A stretch of 64,000 nt of DNA from Deltaproteobacteria bacterium (GTDB lineage: Bacteria > Desulfobacterota > Desulfomonilia > UBA1062), in NCBI GenBank assembly GCA_015486075.1, contig WFSG01000041.1, positions 62,001 through 126,000 of the forward strand, given 5' to 3'. Below, piece by piece: positions 51,950 through 64,000 of the stretch. The position numbers and the translations under genes were made by a program. The notes beneath the pieces are model-generated. The model was not told the origin of the DNA, searched no databases, and worked only from the letters and a program-made list of their open reading frames with translations. The first letter of the stretch is position 1. Every line of letters begins with the position of its first letter.

Positions 51950-54157
51950 CTAACCTCTTGCCGGTAGTTCTATGGTAAAGATTGTTCCTCTTGGGTGGTT
52001 CTGTCTCACACGTATAAACCCGTTATGATCGGTAACAATCCTGCTAACTATGGCAAGACCCAGGCCCGTGCCTCCTTTTTTGGTGGAGAAGTAAGGTTCA
52101 AAAAGCCTGTCCTTTGCATTCCTTGGAATCCCCGGCCCTGTGTCTATGACCTGCATGCTTGCTATGCGGAGCTGTGGGTCGTACATTGTGCGTACGGTTA
52201 TTTCCTTTAGCGAGTTCCCATCTTCCTCGACCGCGGTCGTTGCATTCTCCAGCAGGTTTACTATAGCCCTTTTTATTTGTGCCCTGTCCAGTTCTAGTTG
52301 TGGGAGTCTACTATCGGTCTCCACTAGGTAAGTAACCTGTGGATGTGCCTGTTTGTAAAGGCTTATTGTCTCCTTTATTATGGTGTTCAGGTCATCCGGT
52401 ACAGGCATTGCGCTGGGCATCTTTGCAAAGGCCGAGAACTCATCCACAAGTCTCTTCATGTCGTCTACCTGTTCTATTATTATCCTGGTGCACTCGTCGA
52501 ATACGCCCTTGTCCTCTTCTAGCTTGTCGAGATATCTTCTTCTTAATCTTTGGGCTGACAGTTGTATAGGAGTGAGGGGATTCTTTACCTCGTGAGCTAT
52601 TCTCCTTGCAACCTCACGCCATGCAGCCATCCTCTGCATTTTTTGTAATTGTGTCAGGTCGTCGAATACGAGTACCATGCCCATGTATTCATTGTTGTGG
52701 TCATACAGTAAAGATGCGTGCGTCATTAATGTTATCTTTTTCTCGTCTATGCTCAACGTGATCTGCCTTTCAGTAAGGCCGCCTTTTGTTTCCTTTAACC
52801 TGTTAACTATGTCCTCGGCAATGGGTATGTGTTCCTCCTTAAGTACCTCCATGAATGGCCTTCCCAGTACCTTCTTGGTCTTTATTGATAACATTTTCTG
52901 TGCAGAAGGGTTTATCATGGATATGCAGTCCTTGTTGTTTATGGAGATAACCCCTGTCGAGATATTATTCAACACGGTTTGTATATACCGATTTCTATAT
53001 GCCAGCTCATTGTACGTGTCCTCGAGCTTTACCCTGGATTCCCTGATATCTTTTATCATTGCATTGAAATCCTTTACCAGTATACCCAGTTCGTCGTCTG
53101 ACTCCACGTCTATAGTGAATTCGAGGTCACCCCTTGAAAGCCTTTGCGTACCTTCGACAAGCTTCTCTATAGGCGTGGTGAGGCCCTTGGATATATTCAA
53201 TGCAAACCATATAGCAGAGAATATGACAAGCAGGGTAACCGATGTTAGGGTAATCATATAACCCGTCTTTATTGGGCCTTTTAACTTTAGGCTCTCTATG
53301 TAGCCTGAAAAAGAGGACCGTATAGCAAATAGTTTACTCGATAGGCTCTCCGGTATGTAGTAATTAACCACGAGAACGCCCACTATATCCTTTTTATTAT
53401 AGGAAGATCTGATTGGTACTATCCCTTCTATGATATCTGATTTGCCTGTATGTACGATGGTGGGTATGGTGTTACCGCTCATTGCCGATTTTACATTCTT
53501 GGACTCTGGGCTCGGTAGCCTTGCAATTCCAAGGGACGGTGATATAATTTTTACAAGTTCTTCTCCCTGGGAAGAGAAAACCTCTACCGCTGAAAGTCTG
53601 AATAGTGACATTTTTTCCTCGAGCAAGGCCTTTAATATCTCTAGGTTACCCTCCTTGAGGAGTCTCCTTTCTGTTATCTCTTTTGATATGGATGATGCAT
53701 AATGGATAGCATCGGCCGAGGCCTCCCTGTAATATACGTTTGCAACCCTCATTGATTCCTCCAGGGCATGCTTTACCTCCCTGGATAGCCATGTCTCCAT
53801 GCTCCTGTTGAGAAATATTATACTGGCAATAAATAGGACCATTGTCGGTATAATGGTGAGCGTTACAAATGCAACTACCAGCTTGGACCTGAGCTTTGCT
53901 CCTAGAATTCCTCTCTTTCGCTCAATGAGAAGCTTTACAACGTTTCGCGTAACAAGAAAGATAACAAGTATGAGTAGTACTATGTTCAGGTTTATAAGGG
54001 CAAATACGAGTATGCTGCTTGATGGAAGTGCATTGGGCGAGATGGCCTTTATATTGGTCTCTGCGACGGTGAGGAGTATTATGAGACCAATGATGGCAAG
54101 TACAATAACCATCTCCTTGGTCTTTTTGGACACGTTCTTCCCTTTATCTCCTTTCAT
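51950..54157 (-). CDS. ntrY: NtrY-like sensor histidine kinase
   Basis: Membrane sensor kinase of 735 residues, partner of NtrX. Three N-terminal membrane helices (about 15-35, 45-65 and 90-115), a periplasmic sensor of about 170 residues, another helix near 300, HAMP (about 325-380), PAS (about 390-500), HisKA with H-E-V-K-N-P-L-T-P, then the N box and G1 (D-T-G-P-G-I-P) and G-T-G-L-G-L-A motifs. It overlaps lpxC by 14 bases and is 2 bases before ntrX. Confidence 0.92.
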   Translation of the reverse strand: MKGDKGKNVSKKTKEMVIVLAIIGLIILLTVAETNIKAISPNALPSSSILVFALINLNIVLLILVIFLVTRNVVKLLIERKRGILGAKLRSKLVVAFVTLTIIPTMVLFIASIIFLNRSMETWLSREVKHALEESMRVANVYYREASADAIHYASSISKEITERRLLKEGNLEILKALLEEKMSLFRLSAVEVFSSQGEELVKIISPSLGIARLPSPESKNVKSAMSGNTIPTIVHTGKSDIIEGIVPIRSSYNKKDIVGVLVVNYYIPESLSSKLFAIRSSFSGYIESLKLKGPIKTGYMITLTSVTLLVIFSAIWFALNISKGLTTPIEKLVEGTQRLSRGDLEFTIDVESDDELGILVKDFNAMIKDIRESRVKLEDTYNELAYRNRYIQTVLNNISTGVISINNKDCISMINPSAQKMLSIKTKKVLGRPFMEVLKEEHIPIAEDIVNRLKETKGGLTERQITLSIDEKKITLMTHASLLYDHNNEYMGMVLVFDDLTQLQKMQRMAAWREVARRIAHEVKNPLTPIQLSAQRLRRRYLDKLEEDKGVFDECTRIIIEQVDDMKRLVDEFSAFAKMPSAMPVPDDLNTIIKETISLYKQAHPQVTYLVETDSRLPQLELDRAQIKRAIVNLLENATTAVEEDGNSLKEITVRTMYDPQLRIASMQVIDTGPGIPRNAKDRLFEPYFSTKKGGTGLGLAIVSRIVTDHNGFIRVRQNHPRGTIFTIELPARG

Positions 54158-54956
54158 GGGCTACTTCTTTGACCTTCAACGCCATAGCAACGTGAAGACC
54201 ATGATTCGCCCTGTATGCATGGAACCCTCCTAGTACGGGTCTTCCCAGTAACCACAGGTCTCCTAGCATGTCCAGGACCTTGTGCCGTATGCACTCGTCT
54301 TTGAAACGCCTGCCATCCGGGTTCAGCGGTTTGTTGTCGTTGAATATGAGGGCATTATGAAACCCGCCTCCGAGGGCAAAACCCATGGATACCATGTCCT
54401 TTACATCGCTCAATAGGCCAAATGTCCTTGCTGGTGCAATCTCTTGCACGTAACCCTTGCCTTCGTACATATAGGTCTGTCTACCTATAGCCACATTATC
54501 AAACGATATCTCGTAGCTGAGACTGAACATGCCTGGATCAACCTTGATCCATGCATGTTCTCCCTCTACACTCATTGGTTTATCTATTACTATGGGCTTT
54601 GTCTCCCCATCAAGTTCCTTTACCTCTGCAGCCTGTATCATCTGTACAAACGGAAGGGCAGAGCCATCCATAGAGGGGATCTCGTCGCCTGATATCTCTA
54701 TCATGCAGTCCGTTATCCCCATTCCATAGAGTGCGGACATTAAGTGCTCGACCGTAGCTATGCTTACTCCTCCTGTCCCCAGCGTTGTGTTGAGACGTGT
54801 GTCTATAACGTTCTCGGGTATGGCAGGTATCTCGACTCCATTCCTTTTAAATACTATGCCGCTATCGTAAGGACTTAATGTCATCTCTGCATACTCCCCG
54901 CTGTGTAAGCCAAAACCTCCTGACGTGATAGCCCCTGCAATGGTCTTGCGCCTCAT
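54144..54956 (-). CDS. lpxC: LpxC, UDP-3-O-acyl-N-acetylglucosamine deacetylase
   Basis: Zinc enzyme for the committed step of lipid A synthesis. The start 54956 gives the family N-terminus R-R-K-T-I-A-G-A-I-T; a longer frame to 55079 adds 41 unrelated residues. Zinc ligands: His in T-V-E-H-L-M-S-A-L, and the His/Asp in C-I-R-H-K-V-L-D-M. Also G-V-E-I-P-A and M-D-G-S-A. Length 270 residues, slightly below the usual 300. It is the first gene of the minus-strand operon with ntrY and ntrX, which ties outer-membrane LPS synthesis to that regulator pair. Confidence 0.93.
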   Translation of the reverse strand: MRRKTIAGAITSGGFGLHSGEYAEMTLSPYDSGIVFKRNGVEIPAIPENVIDTRLNTTLGTGGVSIATVEHLMSALYGMGITDCMIEISGDEIPSMDGSALPFVQMIQAAEVKELDGETKPIVIDKPMSVEGEHAWIKVDPGMFSLSYEISFDNVAIGRQTYMYEGKGYVQEIAPARTFGLLSDVKDMVSMGFALGGGFHNALIFNDNKPLNPDGRRFKDECIRHKVLDMLGDLWLLGRPVLGGFHAYRANHGLHVAMALKVKEVAHERR

Positions 54957-55211
54957 AGGTTCTAGATTATTTAACTTGCAACTATTAGTCAAATGTATAA
55001 TGGCCCTGTTTGTGTCTTTAGACAGTCCCTGAATCTCAATCTGGCAACGCAAAACAATCTTTCTGTTGTCCTTCCTCATCTATAAGGCAGCACGTTTCTC
55101 GACCTGCTGTACCTAGTTTGTTGGAGGAGATGACTTTTTTACAAACTCTGAATTGAAAAGTGTGTTCTCGATGTGGTATGCAAACGTATCTGCAGTTTTG
55201 GAGGTGAGGTG

Positions 55212-55610
55212 GTGAAGAAAAAACCAGTAAGCATGGATGATATAGTGGGCTTACTTGGCAAGGGTACGGAGTTCGATGGTAAACTCATATTCGAAGGTGC
55301 TGTTCGCATAGATGGCAAGTTCAAGGGTGAGATATACACAAAGGGCATACTTATCATAGGAGAGGGGGCCATAGTTCATGCAGAGATTGACGCGGACACT
55401 ATTATTATAAGCGGAGAAGTACATGGGAACCTAAAGGCGTCCAACAGGATTGAAATACGCTCTACTGGAAGGCTCTACGGCAACATGAAGACATCAACAC
55501 TGATAATAGAAGAGGGTGTTATCTTTGAAGGCAGTTGTCAGATGGGTGGGCATAAAGAGGGGATTCCAGACGAAGCCAACGAAAAAGATAAAATTCTTGA
55601 CAGCATGTAA
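55212..55610 (+). CDS. Bactofilin
   Basis: Small cytoskeletal polymer-forming protein. The central domain (about 15-120) is a right-handed beta-helix with repeating G-x-I-x-I-x-G and I-D-G-K-F-K-G-E-I, then G-E-V-H-G-N-L and G-R-L-Y-G-N-M. The start is GTG at 55212 (or 55209), behind the GGAGGTGA site; the earlier frame start at 55173 would add 13 residues through that site. Length about 132 residues, usual. It lies upstream of the ATP synthase genes in many Desulfobacterota-like genomes; here the gap to atpZ is 25 bases, so it may share a transcript. Confidence 0.9.
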   Translation: MKKKPVSMDDIVGLLGKGTEFDGKLIFEGAVRIDGKFKGEIYTKGILIIGEGAIVHAEIDADTIIISGEVHGNLKASNRIEIRSTGRLYGNMKTSTLIIEEGVIFEGSCQMGGHKEGIPDEANEKDKILDSM

Positions 55611-55635
55611 ATACTTTTGCTAGAGATGTGTGCAA

Positions 55636-55926
55636 ATGAGTGAGCCGCCATTCATTAGAAAGCCCAAGAGGGGGCTTTTTAATGTAAAGGAAAGAGACTC
55701 CAAGGTAATAGAGGAGCTTGCCATAGTAACACAAGTGGGTCTTACCATGGCAGGTTCTATTGGCTTATGCTTTTGGGTGGGATACAGGTTGGATAAATGG
55801 CTGGGAACTCATGGCATTTTGTTGACACTCTTTATAATACTGGGGATACTTGGCGGTGGCTGGACTGTCTATAGGGAAATTAAGGACCTCGATGGTTCAG
55901 GTGGGCGGCGTGATGGAAGTTGTTGA
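55636..55926 (+). CDS. atpZ: AtpZ/AtpQ-like small membrane protein
   Basis: A small protein of 96 residues with two membrane helices (about 32-50 and 58-76), matching the F0F1-ATPase-gene1 family (AtpZ) that often starts ATP synthase operons. The spacing motif G-L-C-F-W-V-G-Y-R-L-D-K-W-L-G-T is typical. It may help c-ring assembly or transport Mg/Ca. The start ATG 55636 is preferred; GTG 55630 is an alternative. It overlaps atpI by 14 bases. Confidence 0.8.
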   Translation: MSEPPFIRKPKRGLFNVKERDSKVIEELAIVTQVGLTMAGSIGLCFWVGYRLDKWLGTHGILLTLFIILGILGGGWTVYREIKDLDGSGGRRDGSC

Positions 55927-56251
55927 CTTCGTCAGAAGAACTTTGATCATAGTGGTGCCTAGTGCTGTTGTTTTCTCTGTATTTATCTTTTTGATGGGCC
56001 ACTCTGACCTATCCATGGGATTTCTTCTGGGTGTATCCTCAGGCCTGCTGGATGTCACAATAATGGCTGCATTTACCCTGAAGGCCACCAATTACATTAA
56101 GTCATTCATTGTAAGGTATGTGGTTGTGGGTCTTATTTTTGTTTTAGCGGTCCTGATAAATATACCTTCTTTCTTTGCCTGCGTTGGTGGCTTCTTTTTT
56201 GCTAAGGTGGTGTTTGTAGCGGATCAGATCAGGACAGGAGACAGGGAGTAA
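55913..56251 (+). CDS. atpI: AtpI, ATP synthase I chain
   Basis: A membrane protein of 112 residues with four hydrophobic segments, of the ATP synthase I chain family that acts as a c-ring assembly chaperone. The start ATG 55913 overlaps atpZ; starts at 55850 or 55892 would lie deeper inside it. The stop shares a base with the atpB ATG (TAATG). A chaperone for an unusual c ring may matter here because two different c genes follow. Confidence 0.75.
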   Translation: MEVVDFVRRTLIIVVPSAVVFSVFIFLMGHSDLSMGFLLGVSSGLLDVTIMAAFTLKATNYIKSFIVRYVVVGLIFVLAVLINIPSFFACVGGFFFAKVVFVADQIRTGDRE

Positions 56252-56922
56252 TGGAAGAAATAGGTAAAGTACCACACTGGATATTACACTTTGGAAACTA
56301 TCAGATGGTTTTCGATAAGGAGACCCTGATAATGACCTGGATCGTGATGGCATTCTGGGTTCTTTTCGCTCTTCTTGCCACCAGAGAGACAAAGATTATA
56401 CCAAATCCATTGCAGAGTGCAGCAGAACTCCTTATTGGTACATGGGATGAACTTGTAAAGGATAGCCTGAACCTGACTGACAGGAGATATTTTCCATTTG
56501 TTACTACGGTTTTTCTTCTTTTTTGGATATCCAACATGCTCGGTGTAATACCCTTTTTGTCAGAGCCTACCAAGGATCTGAACACTCCGTTGAGCCTTGG
56601 GGTCATGGGTTTCTTCGTAGCCCATTATTCAGGCATAAAGTTCAAGGGATTCAAGGCATACATAAAGGGTTATTTCGAACCAATCTTTTTCATGATGCCC
56701 CTTAATATAATAGGCGAATTGGCTAAGGTGGTCTCCATCTCCTTTCGTTTGTTTGGCAACATCATGGGTGGCTCAATAATCATACTAGTCGTGAGTTATC
56801 TGGTGTATTCACTGGTGTTACCACCTTTCTTGAATGCATTCTTTGGGCTATTTGTTGGTACGATACAGGCGTTTGTTTTTGCCATGCTGACGCTTGTCTA
56901 CATATCGGTTCAGATAAGGTAG
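56251..56922 (+). CDS. atpB: ATP synthase subunit a
   Basis: Stator ion channel subunit of Fo. Five to six membrane helices; the essential Arg166 lies in S-I-S-F-R-L-F-G-N, and the late helix has Q in G-T-I-Q-A-F-V-F. The P-T-K-D-L-N-T motif of subunit a is present near 106-112. Length 223 residues, normal for the compact type. The essential Arg has to meet c-hairpins both with and without a carboxylate (see the four-hairpin c subunit). Confidence 0.95.
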   Translation: MEEIGKVPHWILHFGNYQMVFDKETLIMTWIVMAFWVLFALLATRETKIIPNPLQSAAELLIGTWDELVKDSLNLTDRRYFPFVTTVFLLFWISNMLGVIPFLSEPTKDLNTPLSLGVMGFFVAHYSGIKFKGFKAYIKGYFEPIFFMMPLNIIGELAKVVSISFRLFGNIMGGSIIILVVSYLVYSLVLPPFLNAFFGLFVGTIQAFVFAMLTLVYISVQIR

Positions 56923-56931
56923 GTGGTTCAG

Positions 56932-58180
<1,249 letters not shown>

Positions 58181-58190
58181 GGGGCTTGGC

Positions 58191-58622
58191 ATGATTGAAC
58201 TCAATTGGACCTTTTTTGTCCAGATGATCAATTTCCTGATCCTTATGTTTATCCTGGAGAGGATCCTTTACAGACCCATATTGAAGGTGCTTGACGAAAG
58301 GGACAAGAAGATTGAGACAGGCCAGGAAAGAGCCAAAGATCTACTCGACAAGAGCGAGTACATGCTGAAGGATTACAAGGAAAGGATCTCTGATGCAAAG
58401 GTAGAGGCACTTGAGATAAAAAACTCTGCCATGAGGGAGGCAGAGGAAGAGGCCAACCGCGTTATCAACGATGGCAGAAAGAAGGCCGAGGAGATACTTG
58501 AGCAGATAAGGGCTGATGCTGAGAGGCAGGTTGAGGCAGCGAGAAAGGAACTTGAGTCTGAGGTGGGTTCCATTGCTTCATCCATAGTGAACCAGGTGCT
58601 GGGGAGGGAGGTTGCCCAATGA
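58191..58622 (+). CDS. atpF': ATP synthase subunit b' (b-like stator)
   Basis: A 143-residue stator stalk protein with one N-terminal membrane helix (F-F-V-Q-M-I-N-F-L-I-L-M-F) and a long charged coiled coil to the end. It is followed by a second b gene, overlapping by 4 bases. Two different b-type genes form a heterodimeric peripheral stalk, as in many photosynthetic and Desulfobacterota-type F-ATPases. Confidence 0.9.
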   Translation: MIELNWTFFVQMINFLILMFILERILYRPILKVLDERDKKIETGQERAKDLLDKSEYMLKDYKERISDAKVEALEIKNSAMREAEEEANRVINDGRKKAEEILEQIRADAERQVEAARKELESEVGSIASSIVNQVLGREVAQ

Positions 58623-59200
58623 GAATGAGTAAGCTCAAAAGGGTTTTACCTCTTTTTGCCGTGATTTTTTTTACAATGCTTGGTGTATGCTTGGCCGCCC
58701 AAGAGCACACGAGCGAAGCCAGAAAAATCTGGGACATGGTATGGAGGATTATCAATTTCACCATCCTCGTGGTAATACTTTACAGGCTCCTTGCTGACAG
58801 GGTACGTAAGTACTTCGTGGAAAGGCGTTCAGAGATCGTTAAGGTGCTTGGTGAGGTTGAGAGGGCTGAGAAAGAGGCCCAAAAAAGATACGAGGAATCA
58901 AAGGCAAAACTTGAAGAGGTTGAGAAAGACGTTGAGAACATACGGAATATGCTCATAGGAGAGATAGAGAAGGAAAAGGCACGCATCATAGAAGAAGGTA
59001 AGGCCACGTCCGAAAGGATAATAGAACAGGCCAAGAGTTCTGCACAGCAAGAGGTACTGAAGGCAGAGGCGAACTTAAGAGAACTGGTTGCAGACATGGC
59101 CTGCAACATGGCGTCCGATATCATTTCAAAACAGATATCAAAAGATGACCAGAAAAGGATTATTAGAGAATACCTAGATAAGGTGGTGACGGAAAATTGA
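58619..59200 (+). CDS. atpF: ATP synthase subunit b
   Basis: A 193-residue peripheral stalk subunit. It has a signal-like hydrophobic N-terminus (P-L-F-A-V-I-F-F), then a second helix (I-I-N-F-T-I-L-V-V-I-L) and a long coiled coil rich in Lys/Glu. The extra N-terminal hydrophobic segment is common in delta-type b subunits. It overlaps b' by ATGA and atpH by TTGA, so translation is coupled. Confidence 0.92.
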   Translation: MRMSKLKRVLPLFAVIFFTMLGVCLAAQEHTSEARKIWDMVWRIINFTILVVILYRLLADRVRKYFVERRSEIVKVLGEVERAEKEAQKRYEESKAKLEEVEKDVENIRNMLIGEIEKEKARIIEEGKATSERIIEQAKSSAQQEVLKAEANLRELVADMACNMASDIISKQISKDDQKRIIREYLDKVVTEN

Positions 59201-59736
59201 GAAGCGAATTGATTGCAAATAGGTATGCCAAGGCCTTGTTTGAGCTTGCCCGTGAGGAAGGTAAGGAAGAAGAGTTTCTCACTGAGCTTGATGCCCTTGT
59301 GAAGATAATAGGGGAAAGCGAGGACCTCAAGTCTATACTTGAGAGTCCGCTTTATGATCTTTTCTTAAAGAAGAAGATCCTTAATAGTGTTACTTCTAGA
59401 ATGGAACTCTCTCAATACATATCCAGGTTTCTTGACCTCCTGCTAGAGAAAGACAGGTTTAGTTACTTAGGGGATATCTACAAGGCCTATATAGAAATTA
59501 TGGACGAGGCATCTGGTAAGGTAAGGGCAAAGATAGTCACTGCCATTGAGATAGACAACAGGGAAGTGGAAGAGATCTCAGAGGCACTTTCCCGTGTCAT
59601 AAAGAAAAAGGTCTCGCCAGAGGTAAGCGTTGATCCTTCACTTATTGGTGGAATTGTCGCTGAGGTCCAGGGTATGGTATACGACGGAAGTATAAAAAAG
59701 CAATTGGAAAAAATAAAACAGACTATAAAGAGGTGA
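59197..59736 (+). CDS. atpH: ATP synthase subunit delta
   Basis: A 179-residue F1 delta (OSCP-like) subunit that binds the top of alpha3beta3 to the b stalk. The N-terminal helical domain starts A-N-R-Y-A-K-A-L-F-E-L-A, and the C-terminal motif has the I-G-G-I-V-A-E-V form. The start is TTG at 59197, which overlaps the b stop (TTGA). Confidence 0.92.
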   Translation: MRSELIANRYAKALFELAREEGKEEEFLTELDALVKIIGESEDLKSILESPLYDLFLKKKILNSVTSRMELSQYISRFLDLLLEKDRFSYLGDIYKAYIEIMDEASGKVRAKIVTAIEIDNREVEEISEALSRVIKKKVSPEVSVDPSLIGGIVAEVQGMVYDGSIKKQLEKIKQTIKR

Positions 59737-61257
<1,521 letters not shown>

Positions 61258-61266
61258 GGTGAGATA

Positions 61267-62127
61267 ATGCCAAGTTTAAAGGAACTGAAAAACCGTATAG
61301 ATTCTGTAAAGAAGACAGAGCAGATAACCAAGGCCATGAGGATGGTCGCCGCAGCAAAACTCAGAAGAGCCCAGAACAGTATTATTGCGGCAAGACCATA
61401 TGCTATAAAGATGAACGAGGTGTTGGTTTCCCTTGTGACCAGGGCTGATCCCGAGATGCATCCATTACTGAGGGTGAGAGAACCAAGGCGTGGGGTTGTG
61501 GTTGCTGTTGCCTCAGACAGGGGTTTGTGCGGTGCCTTTAACCAGAACGTGTTTAGGAGTACCGAGAGGTTTATAAAGGAAAACAGCTCAAGGTACGAGG
61601 AGCTATCGCTTGTTTTGGTTGGCAGGAGAAGCGTTGACTACTTCAGGAACAAGGGCATAAAGATAAGGAAGTCAGACATGATAGGCACCCCCAGTTATGA
61701 ACTAGCATCTAGTATAGCAGACAATATTATAAGCGGTTACGAGGCAGAGGAGTTTGATGAACTTACTGTTATATTCAATGAGTTCAGGTCAGCCATGCGT
61801 CAGATTTTACATGTTGACAAGCTTTTACCTATTGAGCCCATAGAAGCAGATGACGAGATGGTAAGGGTTGATTATCTATACGAGCCCTCCGAAGATGTGC
61901 TTCTAAACACGTTGCTTCCCCTTAGCTTGAGGGTGTTTTTCTACAGGGTACTCTTGGAATCTAATGCATCTGAACACGGAGCAAGAATGACGGCAATGGA
62001 GAACGCGTCCAGGAATGCTTCCGAAATGATAGACAAATTAACGCTTAGATATAATCGCCAGAGGCAGTCTGCCATAACCACCGAGCTTATGGAAGTAGTA
62101 GGCGGTGCAGAGGCCTTGAAAGGATAA
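61267..62127 (+). CDS. atpG: ATP synthase subunit gamma
   Basis: Central rotor shaft protein, 286 residues. N-terminal R-I-D-S-V-K-K-T-E-Q-I-T-K-A-M-R-M-V-A is typical, as is the D-R-G-L-C-G-A-F-N motif; the C-terminal helix with A-M-E-N-A-S-R-N-A-S is conserved. It couples the c ring to F1. Confidence 0.96.
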   Translation: MPSLKELKNRIDSVKKTEQITKAMRMVAAAKLRRAQNSIIAARPYAIKMNEVLVSLVTRADPEMHPLLRVREPRRGVVVAVASDRGLCGAFNQNVFRSTERFIKENSSRYEELSLVLVGRRSVDYFRNKGIKIRKSDMIGTPSYELASSIADNIISGYEAEEFDELTVIFNEFRSAMRQILHVDKLLPIEPIEADDEMVRVDYLYEPSEDVLLNTLLPLSLRVFFYRVLLESNASEHGARMTAMENASRNASEMIDKLTLRYNRQRQSAITTELMEVVGGAEALKG

Positions 62128-62131
62128 ATAG

Positions 62132-63568
<1,437 letters not shown>

Positions 63569-63584
63569 CAAGCAGGAGATACTA

Positions 63585-63998
63585 ATGGCAGAATACTTAC
63601 AGCTGGAAATAGTCTCGCCCCAGGGGGAGGTACTAAGCCGCAGAGTAGAAGAGGTAGTTGCGCCAGGTATGATAGGTGAATTTGGGGTTCTCCCTGGGCA
63701 TACCCCTTTTCTCACAACATTAAGGCCCGGAGTTGTGATTGCCAAGGCAGAGGACAAGGATATATACATTGCAGTTACAAGTGGTTTTGCAGAGGTAGAG
63801 GCCACACGGGTAATCATCCTTGCCGAGGGAGCTCAGAGGGCTGAGGATATAGATGTCGAACAGACAGAAAAAGACTTGGAGCTGGCAAAGAAAAAACTTG
63901 AGTCGCTTTCCAAGGATGATTCGGAGTATAGTACCTGGGAACTGCGTGCAAAGCAAGCAGAGGTAAAGCTAAGTGCGGTAGAGGCGAGTAAGCAATAG
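63585..63998 (+). CDS. atpC: ATP synthase subunit epsilon
   Basis: A 137-residue F1 rotor subunit that inhibits and regulates ATP hydrolysis. The beta-sandwich (G-E-F-G-V-L-P-G-H-T-P-F) and the C-terminal helical hairpin are present. The start ATG 63585 follows AGGAGA. The gene is complete, ending 2 bases before the window edge. Confidence 0.95.
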   Translation: MAEYLQLEIVSPQGEVLSRRVEEVVAPGMIGEFGVLPGHTPFLTTLRPGVVIAKAEDKDIYIAVTSGFAEVEATRVIILAEGAQRAEDIDVEQTEKDLELAKKKLESLSKDDSEYSTWELRAKQAEVKLSAVEASKQ

Positions 63999-64000
63999 AA

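Noticed and set aside
53799..54233. Long plus-strand frame opposite ntrY
   Set aside because: Antisense shadow of a well-conserved kinase gene; similar shadows opposite the acyl-CoA dehydrogenase, pdxS and others were also left out.

Overview
The window reads as chromosomal DNA from a Gram-negative, probably anaerobic bacterium of the Desulfobacterota (former Deltaproteobacteria) type. Evidence for an outer membrane: TolB/Pal/YbgF, a BamD-like and an LpoA-like lipoprotein, LpxC, an MCE (MlaD-like) protein and a beta-barrel protein. Evidence for the lifestyle: selenocysteine machinery (SelB and a Sec-containing SelD), an acetate transporter, an acyl-CoA synthetase and an acyl-CoA dehydrogenase, and an F-type ATP synthase with a sodium-type c subunit. 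The taxonomic call is inference from gene content and order; no rRNA is present. Coding density is high, codons such as AGG and ATA are common, and I see no insertion sequence, prophage or CRISPR array.

Layout. 1-3.7 kb: end of tolB, pal, ybgF, a cytidylate-kinase-like gene and a short-chain dehydrogenase. 3.9-7.0 kb: tRNA-Leu(TAG), a decayed CoA-transferase fragment, a CPBP protease and selB. 7.0-10.4 kb (minus strand): TPR and envelope lipoproteins. 10.5-13.3 kb: pdxT/pdxS with a divergent MocR/PdxR-type regulator. 13.4-18.7 kb: a methyltransferase, a large secreted Fn3/PKD protein, an acetate transporter and an outer-membrane barrel. 19.1-28.3 kb: PAS-rich signalling genes around priA. 28.4-33.6 kb: a phosphatase and fatty-acid activation/oxidation genes, with the acyl-CoA synthetase broken by a frameshift at a run of seven T. 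33.9-38.8 kb: Sec-type selD and a two-gene XPB-like helicase module.

38.8-41.4 kb (minus): pgeF, coaE and an M48 protease. 41.6-47.6 kb (plus): a tight operon def-fmt-rpe-TPR lipoprotein-MCE protein-LWP-repeat protein. 47.7-47.85 kb: a consensus promoter in front of a long hairpin in a convergent gap, a good small-RNA candidate. 48-55 kb (minus): a compact operon lpxC-ntrY-ntrX-radical SAM-radC-GIY-YIG. 55.2-64 kb (plus): bactofilin and a complete F1Fo ATP synthase operon (atpZ, atpI, atpB, two c genes, two b genes, atpH, A, G, D, C).

The most notable feature is in that operon. Besides a normal single-hairpin c subunit with a two-carboxylate sodium-binding motif, there is a second c gene that encodes four fused c hairpins. 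Only the first of these keeps the ion-binding carboxylates; the other three have Gln in place of the essential Glu. This predicts a mixed rotor ring with fewer ion sites than hairpins.
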